64,000 nt of DNA from Rhodanobacteraceae bacterium (GCA_004299555.1 SCQU01000017.1:57333-121332), one strand, 5' to 3'; positions 32,969-42,459 are shown, counted from the first letter of the stretch. Made by a program: numbers and translations. Notes: generated by a model not told the origin, from the sequence alone.

Positions 32969-33579
32969 TGGCCTTCCCTGAATTCTTTGCCGAAGTTGCG
33001 CCGCTGCGCCTGCACGATGGCCTGTCCGAGGTGCTGGGCGCGAGCGACGATGGCATGGTCGAGTACCACTACGCCGACGCGGTGCGGCTGGCCGGGCACT
33101 CCTGCCCCACCGTCGCCGGCGGGTGGCTCAGCACGCGCGCCGCGCTGCGCCACCTCTACCCCGACAGCGTCCCTGAACGCGGCGGCATCAGCGTGTATTT
33201 CAACGATCCGCCCGACGCCGGAGTCACCGGCGTGATCGGGCAGGTAGTCACGCTCATCACCGGCGCGGCCGCCGACAACGGTTTCCATGGCCTGGCGGGG
33301 CGCCATGTACGCGCCCACCTCATGCACTACGCCGAAGGCAACGTCGCGGGCGTGCGCTTCAAGCGCAACGACACGGGCGCGGAAGTGGAAGTGGACATTG
33401 ACGCCAGCAGCGTGCCGCCTGACCCGATGATGCGCCCGTTGATGCAGCTGACGCTCACCGGCCAGGCCGATCCGGCGCAACGGCGCGAATTTGGCCGCCT
33501 GTGGCAGGACCGCGTGCGCCGGATGCTGCTCGTCCACGCCGACGACCCGGCCGTGGTGCAGGTGCACGAACTGGCGTAG
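32968..33579 (+). CDS. FmdE-like conserved protein
   Basis: 203 residues. 'HYADAVRLAGHSCPTVAGGWLSTRAALRHLYPDSVPERGGISVYF' resembles the FmdE domain, which has a conserved 'GH.CPG.a.G' motif with a possible metal-binding His-Cys pair. FmdE proteins occur with molybdenum formylmethanofuran dehydrogenase and in other anaerobic or nitrogen-oxide contexts; the role is unproven. The gene overlaps the DUF2249 gene (TAATG), which suggests a shared function. No signal peptide, so cytosolic. Confidence 0.65.
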   Translation: MAFPEFFAEVAPLRLHDGLSEVLGASDDGMVEYHYADAVRLAGHSCPTVAGGWLSTRAALRHLYPDSVPERGGISVYFNDPPDAGVTGVIGQVVTLITGAAADNGFHGLAGRHVRAHLMHYAEGNVAGVRFKRNDTGAEVEVDIDASSVPPDPMMRPLMQLTLTGQADPAQRREFGRLWQDRVRRMLLVHADDPAVVQVHELA

Positions 33580-34110
33580 TACGGCCCCGCCCGCTGCGCG
33601 GGCGTGCTGCTTTGTGAAGGACCGTTTCTTGGACCGCTGTGCGGCCAGCCTGCCTTTGAAAGGCGGTTTCGCGCGCCTTCGGCGCGCGAGCCCCTTTCTG
33701 TTACGGCAGAAAGGGGTGAAAGACCACTGCGCCTGGCATGCCGGTTTCGGCAACATCGTGTTGCCGAAACTTCCCTCGGTGCTCGCCGGACGACGGCCGC
33801 GCCGAACTCGCACCTCCCTGTGCTCGAACATTCGGCGCTTGCTCCGCCGTCCGGCTGCGCGCCGCGGCGTCATGCCAGGGCGCGCCAGCAGCCCTGCTCC
33901 GCTGACGGCCCTCCATGGCCTGCATACCTGCAATCTGCTATGCCGCAGGCCATGGAAGGCCGGACGCCGAAGCCAGATTGACGCCTTCGCACGACGCCGA
34001 GCATCGCAACGGCACGCGGGAGCAAGGCGCGAATGTCCGAGGCCATCGATGGCCGACTAAATCGGCAGGGACTGCCGGTTTGAACGCTGCAGGCGCGCGA
34101 AACCGCCGCA
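33580..34110. other. Convergent intergenic region with a hairpin cluster
   Basis: 531 bases between the FmdE-like gene and the 3' end of trpE, with no supported gene. The left part (33652-33770) carries four consecutive perfect stem-loops (separate entry). Further right are CCATGGCCTGC and GCAGGCCATGG (about 33913-33923 and 33945-33955), a spaced inverted repeat. Open frames on both strands have no domain content. Confidence 0.6.
33652..33770. repeat. Four consecutive perfect stem-loops
   Basis: GCCTTT-G-AAAGGC (33652-33664); CGCGCGCC-TTC-GGCGCGCG (33670-33688); CCCCTTTCTG with a 6-base loop and CAGAAAGGGG (33691-33716); GTTTCGGCAACA-TCG-TGTTGCCGAAAC (33744-33770, 12 bp). They sit between convergent genes, where bidirectional termination is expected, but four in a row is more than a simple terminator. 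A REP/BIME-like element or a structured small RNA is possible. Confidence 0.65.
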
Positions 34111-35586
34111 CTACAACCCGCGTACCGCCTCGGCGACCGCGCGAAACAGCGCGCGGCCCTTGTTCATGGTTTCTTCCCACTCGGCGGCAGGGTCCGAGTC
34201 ATGCACGATGCCGGCGCCGGCCTGCACATGCAGGCGCCCACCCGCGATCACCGCGGTACGGATCGCGATCGCGGCGTCGGCGTCGCCCCACCAGCCCATC
34301 CAGCCGATCGCACCGCCGTAGATGTTGCGCTTGAAGGGCTCAAGCTCCTGGATGATCTCGATCGCACGGATCTTGGGCGCGCCGGACAGCGTACCGGCCG
34401 GAAACGTCGCCCGCAGCACGTCCATGTAGCTGGTACCGGGGCGCAGGCTCCCCTCGACCTCCGAGACCAGATGCATTACGTGCGAGTAGCGCTCGACGGC
34501 AAAGGAATCGGTGACCTTGACCGTACCGGTCGCGCTGATGCGGCCGATATCGTTGCGGCCGAGATCGATCAGCATCAGGTGCTCGGCGCGCTCCTTGGGA
34601 TCGGCCCTGAGCTCGGCTTCCAGCGCCGCGTCTTCCGCGGCTGTTGCACCGCGGCGGCGGGTACCGGCCAGCGGCCGCACGATCACCTTGCCGTGCGTCA
34701 CGCGCGCCAGGATTTCGGGTGACGAGCCGACGATCTGGGTGTCGCCAAGATCGAAAAAGTACATGTACGGCGACGGGTTCAACGCGCGCAGTGCGCGATA
34801 CACGTCGACCGGCCGCGCGTTGAAGCCGACGCTCAGGCGTTGCGAGGGCACCACCTGGAACACGTCGCCCGCGCGGATGTACTCCTTGCAGCGTTCCACC
34901 ATGGCCTCGAAGGCTTCCCTGGTGAACGCCGACTTGAAATCACGCTCGTCCAGCGGCGCGCCGTGGACCGGCTGGGGGTACGCCGCTCCGCCTTGCCGCA
35001 GGTGGTGCGCCAGCGCATCGAGCCGCCGCTGGGCCCGCGCGTAGGCGTGCGGACGGGCAGGATCGGCGTGGACGATCAGGTACAGGCGGCCCTTGAGGTT
35101 GTCGAATACCGCGACCTCTTCGGCCAGCACCAGCAGGATGTCCGGCGTACCAAGCTGGTCCGCGCGTGTCCAGTTGGCGAGGCGGGGTTCGATGTAGCCG
35201 ATCGATTCAAAGCCGAAATAGCCGACCAATCCACCGGTGAACGCGGGCAGATCCGGCAGGTGCGGCACCCGGTACTCCGCGCGCAGGCGCTCGACTTCGG
35301 CCAGCGGATCGGCGACCTCGCGCGTCTGGATCGCCGCGCCTTCCTCCAGCACCGTCAGCGTGTGCGCGCGGAAACTGAAGACGCGCCGCGCGGGCAGGCC
35401 GATGATCGAATAGCGCCCCCAATTCGCGCCGCCTTCGACCGATTCCAGCAGGAACGTGTACGGGCCGTCGGCCAGTTTCAGGTACACCGACAGCGGCGTG
35501 TCGAGGTCCGACAGTACCTCGCGCACCAGCGGTATGCGGTTGTGGCCCTTGCCGGCCAACGCCGCAAATTGAGCTTCATCGATCAC
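34111..35586 (-). CDS. trpE: Anthranilate synthase component I
   Basis: 491 residues from GTG 35586, preceded by AGGATC; the protein then begins IDEAQFAALAGKGHNRIPL, as expected for TrpE in this group. It converts chorismate and glutamine-derived ammonia to anthranilate, the first step of tryptophan synthesis, with TrpG. Feedback-site residues are expected in the N-terminal 'LDTPLSVYLKLADGPYTFLLES' region. Catalytic domain: 'FQVVPSQRLSVGF', 'PSPYMYFFDLGDTQIVGSSPE', 'RPLAGTRRRG', 'IDLGRNDIGRI', 'TFPAGTLSGAPKIRAIEII'. Length is normal. trpG is not in the window, and rpe lies further upstream on the same strand with two regulatory genes between. Confidence 0.93.
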   Translation of the reverse strand: MIDEAQFAALAGKGHNRIPLVREVLSDLDTPLSVYLKLADGPYTFLLESVEGGANWGRYSIIGLPARRVFSFRAHTLTVLEEGAAIQTREVADPLAEVERLRAEYRVPHLPDLPAFTGGLVGYFGFESIGYIEPRLANWTRADQLGTPDILLVLAEEVAVFDNLKGRLYLIVHADPARPHAYARAQRRLDALAHHLRQGGAAYPQPVHGAPLDERDFKSAFTREAFEAMVERCKEYIRAGDVFQVVPSQRLSVGFNARPVDVYRALRALNPSPYMYFFDLGDTQIVGSSPEILARVTHGKVIVRPLAGTRRRGATAAEDAALEAELRADPKERAEHLMLIDLGRNDIGRISATGTVKVTDSFAVERYSHVMHLVSEVEGSLRPGTSYMDVLRATFPAGTLSGAPKIRAIEIIQELEPFKRNIYGGAIGWMGWWGDADAAIAIRTAVIAGGRLHVQAGAGIVHDSDPAAEWEETMNKGRALFRAVAEAVRGL

Positions 35587-35737
35587 GCCGTGGATCCTGT
35601 GGTGAAAAGTCGGGCCAAGGATGGCCGCCCGGGCGTTCGCCCGCCGGCAGGTTCCGGTCAACCGCCAGACACCCTGCCGCCGCAACCGGGATGATCAGCC
35701 AACAATCTTGCAACGATAGCAGCCTGGGTGCCAACGC

Positions 35738-37738
35738 TTATTCCGCCTCGGGCCGCCGCATCCCGCGCAGCGTCATCTGGAACGCGACGCCTGCTTCCTC
35801 GTTGTGGCTGGACGCGCGGCCCTGGTGCAGTTCGGCCACCAGGCGCACGACGTACAGGCCCAGTCCAAGGTGCGGCGTACCGGCGCGCGCGCCGGCACCA
35901 CGCACGCTGACAAGTGAGTCGAACAGCTGGCCCTGCATGGCATCGGGCAAGTGGGGCCCCTGGTTGGCCACCACGATGCGCGCCTCGCCGGCCTCGACGG
36001 CCAGTGAAATGCGGATCCAGCCATCGGCCGGCGTGAAGGACAAGGCGTTGTCGAACAGCTTGTCCATGGCCTGCGCGATGAGCTCGGGCGCGCCATACAG
36101 CGGCACCGGCTGCTCCGGGATCACGCACTCGAGCGTGCGTGGCGCCGCCAGTGGCCGGTAGGCCTCGGCGCAGCCGCGCACCACCTGCGCCAGATCCATG
36201 TCCTCGCCGTCGGCGGATGCCATCGCGCGCTCCATCCGGCTGGCCTCGCTCATCGCACGCACGATGGTGCCGATGCGCGACACGCCGTCGCGCGCGCGCA
36301 CCAGGTAGGGCACCGCCGCGGGCGGCAGTTGCGCGTGTTCGAGGTTTTCCAGCGACGAGCGCACGATCGCGAGCGGGGTGTTGAGTTCGTGCGACAGGTT
36401 GGACGCCAGTTTCCGCAGGTATTCGGTGTAGGTGCCAATCGATTCCAGCAGCCGCGACAGGCTGCGCGCAAGGTCGCCCAGCTCGTCCCGGTCCTCGACC
36501 AGCGGCATCTGCGCCAGCTCGAGGCCCTCGTGGTGCTGCGCGTGCTCGGCGGCATCGCGCAGGCGGCTGATGCGCACCGACAGCCACGTCGCGAAGGCAA
36601 ACAGTACGGCGCCCGCGATCAACAGCACCGCGATCGAGGCCAGCATCAACCCGAGCAGCGCGCGGTTGGTCAGGAGTGGCAAGGCCTGACTGGACTGTTC
36701 CAGCACCAGTCCGCCGCGGTTTTGCCCGCGCACGTCCAGCGGCACCGCAACCGTCAGCACCACGCTGCCGGGCACGTCGCCCCCGCGCCAGTTGGCCGTG
36801 GCCTGGCCGTCCAGCGCCTGCTGCACGTCGGGTGCGGTCAGCCGCGCGATGTTGCGCGGCAGGTGCTGGCGCCGGTCGAGCGATGGCACCACCAGCAGGT
36901 CCGAAAGCACGTTCTGCAACCACGGAAAGCGGCTGGGCTTGGGCTGGTGCATGTCGAGCATGCTGCCGCCCTCGCCGATCACCCAGCCATCGGCGGACAG
37001 CAGGCGCACCCGCACCCCGCTCGGTGCGAGCTGGGTCAGATCGTTCGACAGCGCCGGCGACAGGCCGAGCAACGGCCGCACGTCCGGTTTGCCGCCATCG
37101 AAACGGGACGGCGCGTCGGCATCGAACACCCCAATGCCAAGCTGCTGCGGCGCCTGCGCACGCGGAATGCGCAGCTCAATTTCATACGCGCCGCCGGAGT
37201 CCCGCCACTGGCCGCTGATTTCATCGGGCAAGCCTTTCTTGCGCGCGCCCAGCGGGCGTGCAAGAAAGGCCCCCGAGCTGACGCTGGCAAGGAGGTAACT
37301 GCGCTGCCGCGTGCCCTGCGTCAACTGCAGCAGGACATGGTCGGACTCGATCGCCGCGGGATCGTAGGCATCGACGCGCGTATGGGTCGCGTCGGCCACC
37401 TTGATGCGCAGGTACAGCCACGCCTGATCGGTCGCCAGCTGGACGTCCACCCCCGCCCACGGGTGCTGGACCCAGCGCGCAAACGGCGCCCAGTCCGCGT
37501 CGTTGCCATCGATGACGATCGAGTGCCTGGCGTCCTCCACATACCAGCCCTGCGCGGCGTGCGGCAGGCTTGCGCCGACCGCGACCAGGCCGCGATCAAG
37601 CGCAAACGCCGTCGCCAGCAGCGTCTGTTCCTGGCTGTTGCGCAGCAGGTGTTCCATCTGCCGCACGTACAGCCAGCCGGCCCACGGCAGCGCGAGGGTG
37701 GACAGCGCAACCAGCAGCAATTTGCGGCGAAGGGTCAA
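35738..37738 (-). CDS. pdsS: PdsS-like sensor histidine kinase (dedicated sortase system type)
   Basis: 666 residues, apparently starting at TTG 37738 (MTLRRKLLLVALSTLALPWAGWLYV), which is unusual; no better start is evident. TM1 is about 5-25. A long periplasmic region (about 60-350) includes a beta-rich carbohydrate-module-like part ('IVIDGNDADWAPF... YLRIKVADATHTR... YEIELRIP'). TM2 is at about 360-385. HAMP follows, then HisKA with LSHELNTPLAI (His near 448). The ATPase part has 'DKLFDNALSFTPADG' and 'HLGLGLYVVRLVAELHQG'. The N-terminal module and matching regulator identify the family of kinases described with proteobacterial sortases. No sortase is encoded in the window. It lies 269 bases after the regulator gene. 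Confidence 0.8.
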   Translation of the reverse strand: MTLRRKLLLVALSTLALPWAGWLYVRQMEHLLRNSQEQTLLATAFALDRGLVAVGASLPHAAQGWYVEDARHSIVIDGNDADWAPFARWVQHPWAGVDVQLATDQAWLYLRIKVADATHTRVDAYDPAAIESDHVLLQLTQGTRQRSYLLASVSSGAFLARPLGARKKGLPDEISGQWRDSGGAYEIELRIPRAQAPQQLGIGVFDADAPSRFDGGKPDVRPLLGLSPALSNDLTQLAPSGVRVRLLSADGWVIGEGGSMLDMHQPKPSRFPWLQNVLSDLLVVPSLDRRQHLPRNIARLTAPDVQQALDGQATANWRGGDVPGSVVLTVAVPLDVRGQNRGGLVLEQSSQALPLLTNRALLGLMLASIAVLLIAGAVLFAFATWLSVRISRLRDAAEHAQHHEGLELAQMPLVEDRDELGDLARSLSRLLESIGTYTEYLRKLASNLSHELNTPLAIVRSSLENLEHAQLPPAAVPYLVRARDGVSRIGTIVRAMSEASRMERAMASADGEDMDLAQVVRGCAEAYRPLAAPRTLECVIPEQPVPLYGAPELIAQAMDKLFDNALSFTPADGWIRISLAVEAGEARIVVANQGPHLPDAMQGQLFDSLVSVRGAGARAGTPHLGLGLYVVRLVAELHQGRASSHNEEAGVAFQMTLRGMRRPEAE

Positions 37739-38007
37739 GGTGCTGCGACCCGATGGCAGGCCAAGACAAGCGCGTGAAGGTTCACGGACATGGCCACTAC
37801 ATTACGGGATGCAGCAGCCGGGTGTGCAGTTGTGTCGACCGTGCCAGCGTTCACGCCGCGCTGGTGGGTCGGCTTCCCCCTTCCGCAGGAAGGGGGATCG
37901 GAGGGGATGGCTCGTCAGCTCGCAACCAGGTACCCGCCGTGAAATCACCCGTCATCCCCCCACCGCTACGCGGCGACCCCATTCCTGCGGAAGGGCGTGT
38001 CCAGCCC
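37739..38007. repeat. Intergenic repeat between the pdsR and pdsS genes
   Basis: 269 bases. CCCCCTTCCGCAGGAAGGGGG at about 37875-37895 is a perfect hairpin, followed by ATCGGAGGGGATGG. An inverted partner, CATCCCCCCACCGCTACGCGGCGACCCC...CTGCGGAAGGGCG, lies at about 37951-37998. This is one copy of the chromosomal boilerplate repeat seen again at 42460-42827 and 50811-51060. No gene. Confidence 0.7.
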
Positions 38008-38697
38008 CTACGGCTTCCAGCGGTACCCCACCCCATGCACCGTTTCGATCGCGGCAAACGCCGGATCGACCGCGAGGAACTTTTTCCGGATGCGCTTGAT
38101 GTGCGAGGTGATCGTCGCATCATCGACCACCAGCTCGGCGTCGCGCATCAGCTGGTCGCGATTCTTCACGTGACCGGGAAACCGCACCAGCGTATTCACC
38201 ATCCAGAACTCGGTGACGGTCAGGGGTACCTCGACGCCGTTCCAGGTCACGCGCATCCGCTCGGCTTCGAGCTTCAGGGGTCCGTGTTCGACCACGGTCT
38301 CCGTCGTGGTGGGCTTGCGCAGTGATTCCATGCGCCGAAACAGCGCGCCGATCCGCGCGGCGAGCTGGTGAAAGCTGATGTCCTTGGACAGATAATCGTC
38401 GGCGCCCAAGCGCAGGCCCGAGATCACGTCGAAGTCCGAATCGCGCGCGGTCAGGAAAATGATCGGCAGCGTTGCCGAGCGGGCGCGCAGCTCGCGGCAG
38501 AGGTCAAACCCGCCCTCGGGCTCGTCGCCGAGGCCAATGTCGATGATGACGAGCTCCGGCATCCGGCTGGCAAAGGCGCCCGAGGCCTCGCCGCGCGAGG
38601 CAAACCCGCGCACCTCGTAGCCAAAGCGCGACAGCGCCTCGACGTAGTTGGCGCGAATGGAAGGCTCATCCTCCACGATGGCAATGGCGCGGGCCAT
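38008..38697 (-). CDS. pdsR: PdsR-like response regulator (dedicated sortase system type)
   Basis: 229 residues from ATG 38697, with GAGGAGA 5 bases upstream; the frame continues 132 codons further but without homology. The receiver has Asp53 (LVIIDIGLGDEPEGG), FLTARDSDFDVISGLRLGADDYLSKDISFHQLAARI and a winged helix ending 'IETVHGVGYRWKP'. The SKD in place of the usual KPF after the receiver Lys, and the DISFHQL wording, match the response regulators described together with proteobacterial sortases. It would control an unknown regulon together with the adjacent kinase. Confidence 0.85.
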   Translation of the reverse strand: MARAIAIVEDEPSIRANYVEALSRFGYEVRGFASRGEASGAFASRMPELVIIDIGLGDEPEGGFDLCRELRARSATLPIIFLTARDSDFDVISGLRLGADDYLSKDISFHQLAARIGALFRRMESLRKPTTTETVVEHGPLKLEAERMRVTWNGVEVPLTVTEFWMVNTLVRFPGHVKNRDQLMRDAELVVDDATITSHIKRIRKKFLAVDPAFAAIETVHGVGYRWKP

Positions 38698-39203
38698 GCA
38701 GGTCTCCTCATCAACGATGGGCCAAACAACGGGCCTTGGGGCACGAGCGTGCGCTACGCGCGCGCGCCACGCAACCGGCATGACCGGGCTGCCCGCGTTT
38801 TGCCATAAATCGCCCGCCCACGGCCCTTGACCTGCCCCCGCACCGGCGCGCATCCGGCGCCTAATGGCGGTTGTCGAGACTCCTGCCGTGGACGACGACT
38901 GTGGAACACCCCGCGCTGGCGCCAGAGACGCGACCGGCACAAAACCCCGGGCGGGCGCCCAGCGCGGTGGACCACCACATGCAGCAAACGGTGTGTTTTT
39001 CGGGTTTCTCTCCTCTCCTGGTCGGCCGCGGCTCCGGTGCGAAAGCACCGGGGCCGCTGGCTCGGAGCACGCTTGACCGGTGCGCCCGTCCATGCACGCC
39101 GCGACCCGGAATCACCGGCGCCCGGTCAACGGCCGGCGTCCGATAACGCCAGAACGGCCAGCCTTGGCCCAACTTCCCGCCACCACCGCTTCGGCCGGGA
39201 TTC
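38698..39203. other. Intergenic region between rpe and the pdsR-like gene
   Basis: 506 bases without a supported gene. It holds a 13-bp stem closed by a GAAA tetraloop at 39028-39057 (separate entry). The segment about 38860-39000 reads on the minus strand as a short peptide ending STVVVHGRSLDNRH. I recall similar spurious peptides predicted in many gammaproteobacteria, which would fit a dispersed repeat rather than a gene; this is unverified. Confidence 0.45.
39028..39057. ncRNA. Long GAAA-tetraloop hairpin
   Basis: GCGGCTCCGGTGC (39028-39040), GAAA, then GCACCGGGGCCGC (39045-39057) forms a 13-bp stem with one T-G or G-T pair and a GNRA-type loop when read on the plus strand. It lies about 150 bases downstream of the rpe stop on the other strand. 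No T-tract follows. It may be part of a structured RNA or a dispersed repeat. Confidence 0.35.
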
Positions 39204-39872
39204 TTACCCCACGGCCGCACGCATGGCCGTGATGGTCTTGGCGTAATCGCCGCTGCCGAAGATCGCCGAGCCCGCGACAAACGTATCGGCACCGGCCTGC
39301 GCAACCGCGGCAATGTTGGACACCTTCACGCCGCCATCCACGTTCAAGCGGATCGCGCGCCCGCTGCGGTCGATGATCGCGCGCGCCCGCCGCAATTTGT
39401 CCAACGCCGCCGGGATGAACGATTGCCCGCCAAACCCCGGGTTCACGCTCATCACCAGCACGATGTCGAGCTTGTCCAGCACGTAATCGAGCCAGTCGAG
39501 CGATGTGGCCGGATTGAACACCAACCCCGCCTTGCAACCATGCTCGTGGATCAGCTGCAACGTGCGGTCAACGTGGCGTGTGGCTTCGGGGTGAAAGCTG
39601 ATCGACGTCGCGCCGGCCTTGGCAAACGCCGGCACGATCGCATCCACCGGTTCGACCATCAAATGCACGTCCATGGGCAGCGTGATGCCGTAGTTGCGCA
39701 ACGCTTTCAGCACCATCGGCCCCATCGTGAGGTTCGGGACGTAGTGGTTGTCCATCACGTCAAAATGGATCCAGTCGGCGCCCGCGCCGATGACGGCGTC
39801 AACTTCCGCGCCCAATTTGGCAAAGTCCGCCGAGAGGATGGAAGGCGCGATCACACAGGGTTGCTGGCTCAT
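39204..39872 (-). CDS. rpe: Ribulose-phosphate 3-epimerase
   Basis: 222 residues, a TIM-barrel enzyme interconverting ribulose 5-phosphate and xylulose 5-phosphate in the pentose phosphate pathway. Conserved segments: '[17 protein letters not shown]', '[21 protein letters not shown]' (metal His and catalytic Asp), 'MDVHLMVEP', 'ISFHPEA', '[16 protein letters not shown]', 'LNVDGGV', and the phosphate-binding '[13 protein letters not shown]'. Length is normal. It is encoded on the same strand as pdsR and trpE, but more than 500 bases separate it from pdsR. Confidence 0.95.
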   Translation of the reverse strand: MSQQPCVIAPSILSADFAKLGAEVDAVIGAGADWIHFDVMDNHYVPNLTMGPMVLKALRNYGITLPMDVHLMVEPVDAIVPAFAKAGATSISFHPEATRHVDRTLQLIHEHGCKAGLVFNPATSLDWLDYVLDKLDIVLVMSVNPGFGGQSFIPAALDKLRRARAIIDRSGRAIRLNVDGGVKVSNIAAVAQAGADTFVAGSAIFGSGDYAKTITAMRAAVG

Positions 39873-39904
39873 GACGATCCTTTAGTCATATCGAGGGCCG
39901 CAGA

Positions 39905-40017
39905 TTGAACCCCTCTCGCCACGGGAGAGGGGTAGGGGTGAGGGTACGAACCTTGCGCAAGACCCGAACCCTCACCCGGTGCTACGCGCCACCCTCTCCC
40001 GCCGGGAGAGGGAAATC
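39905..40017. repeat. REP-like inverted element 'CCCTCTCCC ... GGGAGAGGG'
   Basis: CCCCTCTCGCCACGGGAGAGGGG (about 39911-39933, a perfect hairpin) is followed by TAGGGGTGAGGGT. The mirrored part ACCCTCACCC...CCACCCTCTCCCGCCGGGAGAGGG ends near 40013. The whole 110 bases can fold on itself. A second copy lies between etfB and etfA (about 53150-53272). It is a dispersed chromosomal repeat. Confidence 0.8.
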
Positions 40018-40028
40018 AAAGCGCGCTC

Positions 40029-40850
40029 CTACCTGAAACCTCGTTCCGATTGTATGCGCTCCCACGCCGCGTTGATTTCGCTCGCGCGCTGTTCGGCGCG
40101 GCGGCGCAGGTCCTCCGGCATGTTGCCCAGACGGTCGGGATGGTACTCGCTGATGAGTTTGCGGTAGGCGCGCTTGATCGTGCGCCCGTCGTCCTCGCGC
40201 GCGACACCAAGCACGGTGTACGGATCGGGACCATTGGTCCGCGGCGGCGCGCTGTAGCCCTGCGCCGATGCATAGGCGCCCGCCTGCGCCCAGTCACCCG
40301 CGCGCGGCCCGCCACCCGCGCTGGACGCAAACCCCTTCATGGCCAGCAACGCAACCAGCTGGATCTCGCCGATCCTGAGCGAAAACGCGGCGCGCCGCAG
40401 CACCTGCAGCTTGTCGTCGGTCAGCGGGCCGTCGGCCATCGCGACGTCGCACAGCATGTCCAGGAACGGCATGACGGAACTTCGCCGCGGCAGGCACCAG
40501 GCGCGCAGGTCGACCAGGGTGCGCGCCAGATCAAAATCCGGCGCCTTGCCGGAGTTGAAGGCGTCGATGGCCCGCCGGCGCCACAGGGCATCGAGCTCAA
40601 GGCGCGTCATCAATTTTTCGGCGGCGGCGACCTCGGCTTCGGACACCCGTCCGTCGCTTTTGGCCAGTGCGCCCATCACCGCGAACAGGGGCTCGACGTA
40701 GCCGGCCTTGCCACCGGTGCGCGTGAGGCCCGACAACCAGCCGCTGTCAAGGATCAGGTGTCCGAGTACCAGGCCAAACAGGGCGCCGGCAAAGTCGTGG
40801 GTCACCACCAGGCCGACCACGAAACCGATCAGTTTGCCCCAGATGCTCAC
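40029..40850 (-). CDS. djlA: DnaJ-like co-chaperone DjlA
   Basis: 273 residues from GTG 40850 ([15 protein letters not shown] follows). One N-terminal membrane helix (about 5-35), containing GxxxG-like Gly residues, anchors it in the inner membrane. The middle TerB-like helical domain (about 60-190) reads '[20 protein letters not shown]... [18 protein letters not shown]'. A C-terminal J domain follows ('[33 protein letters not shown]') with the HPD motif that stimulates DnaK. Length and order match DjlA. It is divergent from purC, with 158 bases between starts. Confidence 0.92.
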   Translation of the reverse strand: MSIWGKLIGFVVGLVVTHDFAGALFGLVLGHLILDSGWLSGLTRTGGKAGYVEPLFAVMGALAKSDGRVSEAEVAAAEKLMTRLELDALWRRRAIDAFNSGKAPDFDLARTLVDLRAWCLPRRSSVMPFLDMLCDVAMADGPLTDDKLQVLRRAAFSLRIGEIQLVALLAMKGFASSAGGGPRAGDWAQAGAYASAQGYSAPPRTNGPDPYTVLGVAREDDGRTIKRAYRKLISEYHPDRLGNMPEDLRRRAEQRASEINAAWERIQSERGFR

Positions 40851-41008
40851 GGCACCGCAGCCTGCGCCGCGGCCAGCGGCGCGACCGCGCCCAGCACGAA
40901 TATCCACGACGACTTTCGCATCCGCCAAGTTTACCAGTTGCCCCCGCGACGACGCCGCGCCGGACGCGCATCGTTACAATGGCCGCTTTCCGCCTGCGGA
41001 GCGCTGCC

Positions 41009-41905
41009 GTGTCCACCACCCTGCTCGAATCGGACCTGCCCGGCCTTGAACTGTTGCATCGCGGCAAGGTGCGCGACGTGTACGCGCTGCCCGGCGACCG
41101 GCTGCTGATCGTCGCCAGCGACCGCCTGTCGGCGTTCGACGTGGTGCTGCCCGACCCGATCCCGGGCAAGGGCGAAATGCTGACCCAGATTTCCAACTTC
41201 TGGTTTGGCCAGACGGCGCATCTGGTACCCAATCACCTGACCGGCACCCCGGTGGCGGACGTACTGCCGGCGGGCATTGACGTTGCGTTATACGCAAGGC
41301 GCGCGGTGGTCGTGAAACACCTGCAGGCGATCCCGGTCGAAGCCATCGCGCGCGGCTATCTCGCGGGTTCGGGCTGGAAGGACTACCAGAAGACCGGCGC
41401 GGTTTGCGGCATCCGGTTGCCGGCCGGCCTCGCGCAGGCGCAAAAGCTTCCCGAACCGATCTTCACGCCATCGACCAAGGCACCCAAGGGCACGCACGAT
41501 GAAAACATCGGCTTCGACGCGGTGGTGAACCTGATCGGCGCCGGTCTCGCGGCCAAGGTGCGCGACGCCACGCTGGCGATCTACAAGTTTGCCGCGGCCT
41601 ACGCCGCCGAGCGCGGCATCCTGATCTCCGATACCAAGTTTGAATTTGGCACCGACGCCGCGGGCAAGCTGTACGTGATGGATGAAATGCTGACGCCGGA
41701 TTCCTCGCGCTTCTGGCCGGCCGACCGGTACCAGACCGGCATCAGCCCGCCGTCATATGACAAGCAATTCGTGCGCGACTACCTGGAAACGCTGGACTGG
41801 AACAAGCGGGCGCCGGGCCCGAGGCTGCCCGCGCAGGTGATCGCCGGCACCAGGGCCAGGTACACCGAGGCACTCGCCAAACTTGCCGGTATCCGCATCG
41901 ACTGA
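41009..41905 (+). CDS. purC: Phosphoribosylaminoimidazole-succinocarboxamide synthase
   Basis: 298 residues from GTG 41009 (GCGGAG upstream). It is an ATP-dependent ligase joining CAIR and aspartate in purine synthesis. Conserved parts: '[42 protein letters not shown]' (ATP-binding N-lobe), '[27 protein letters not shown]', '[16 protein letters not shown]', '[33 protein letters not shown]'. It is the roughly 300-residue form, longer than E. coli PurC (237). It is divergent from djlA. Confidence 0.95.
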   Translation: MSTTLLESDLPGLELLHRGKVRDVYALPGDRLLIVASDRLSAFDVVLPDPIPGKGEMLTQISNFWFGQTAHLVPNHLTGTPVADVLPAGIDVALYARRAVVVKHLQAIPVEAIARGYLAGSGWKDYQKTGAVCGIRLPAGLAQAQKLPEPIFTPSTKAPKGTHDENIGFDAVVNLIGAGLAAKVRDATLAIYKFAAAYAAERGILISDTKFEFGTDAAGKLYVMDEMLTPDSSRFWPADRYQTGISPPSYDKQFVRDYLETLDWNKRAPGPRLPAQVIAGTRARYTEALAKLAGIRID

Positions 41906-41975
41906 CGCGCACACCCGCCCGGCGCCCGGCGGCGCGGTACATTAAGCGCGGCGATTCGGCCAGCGGGAGGCGGCA

Positions 41976-42443
41976 ATGCGCGACGTCCACCAGTGGTTCG
42001 GCAGCTACGCCCAATACCACAAGAATCCCACCAACCGCGCGATCCACTGGGTGTGCGTGCCCGTCATCATGTGGGCGGTCATCGCGGCGCTGTGGACCAT
42101 CCCGCCGCCGGCGCCGGAGTGGTTCCGGCCGGGACTGTGGGCCATCGCGGCAATGTTCCTGGCGTTCCTCTTCTACCAGCGGCTGTCACGCAAACTCGGT
42201 TACGCGATGGTCGTCGTCTTCATCGTGAGCGGGGCGATCGCGTGGGCACTGTACGGCACCCTGGGCCCGCGCCGGTTGCTGATCCTGGCCATCGTACTGT
42301 TTGTCGCGGCGTGGATTGGGCAGTTCATCGGCCACGCGATCGAGGGCAGGAGTCCGGCGTTTTTTACCAACATCGTGCAGCTCCTGATCGGACCGGCGTG
42401 GCTGATGGGCAAGCTCCTCAGGCGCATGGGGATCGGCTACTGA
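41976..42443 (+). CDS. DUF962/Mpo1-like membrane protein
   Basis: 155 residues. The N-terminus 'VHQWFGSYAQYHKNPTNRAIHWVCVP' carries the paired His residues typical of DUF962, whose yeast member Mpo1 is an Fe(II)-dependent dioxygenase in phytosphingosine breakdown. Four hydrophobic segments follow (about 28-45, 55-72, 80-95, 98-116), then 'GHAIEGRSPAFF' with another conserved His. It is an inner-membrane protein of unproven bacterial function. It lies 70 bases after purC and has a GGGAGG site before its ATG. Confidence 0.8.
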   Translation: MRDVHQWFGSYAQYHKNPTNRAIHWVCVPVIMWAVIAALWTIPPPAPEWFRPGLWAIAAMFLAFLFYQRLSRKLGYAMVVVFIVSGAIAWALYGTLGPRRLLILAIVLFVAAWIGQFIGHAIEGRSPAFFTNIVQLLIGPAWLMGKLLRRMGIGY

Positions 42444-42459
42444 CGCAAAGCGCCGCGCC

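Noticed and set aside
38860..39000. Short minus-strand peptide ending STVVVHGRSLDNRH as a gene
   Set aside because: It lacks a start with a ribosome site and any domain. It is more likely a translated dispersed repeat or structured region.
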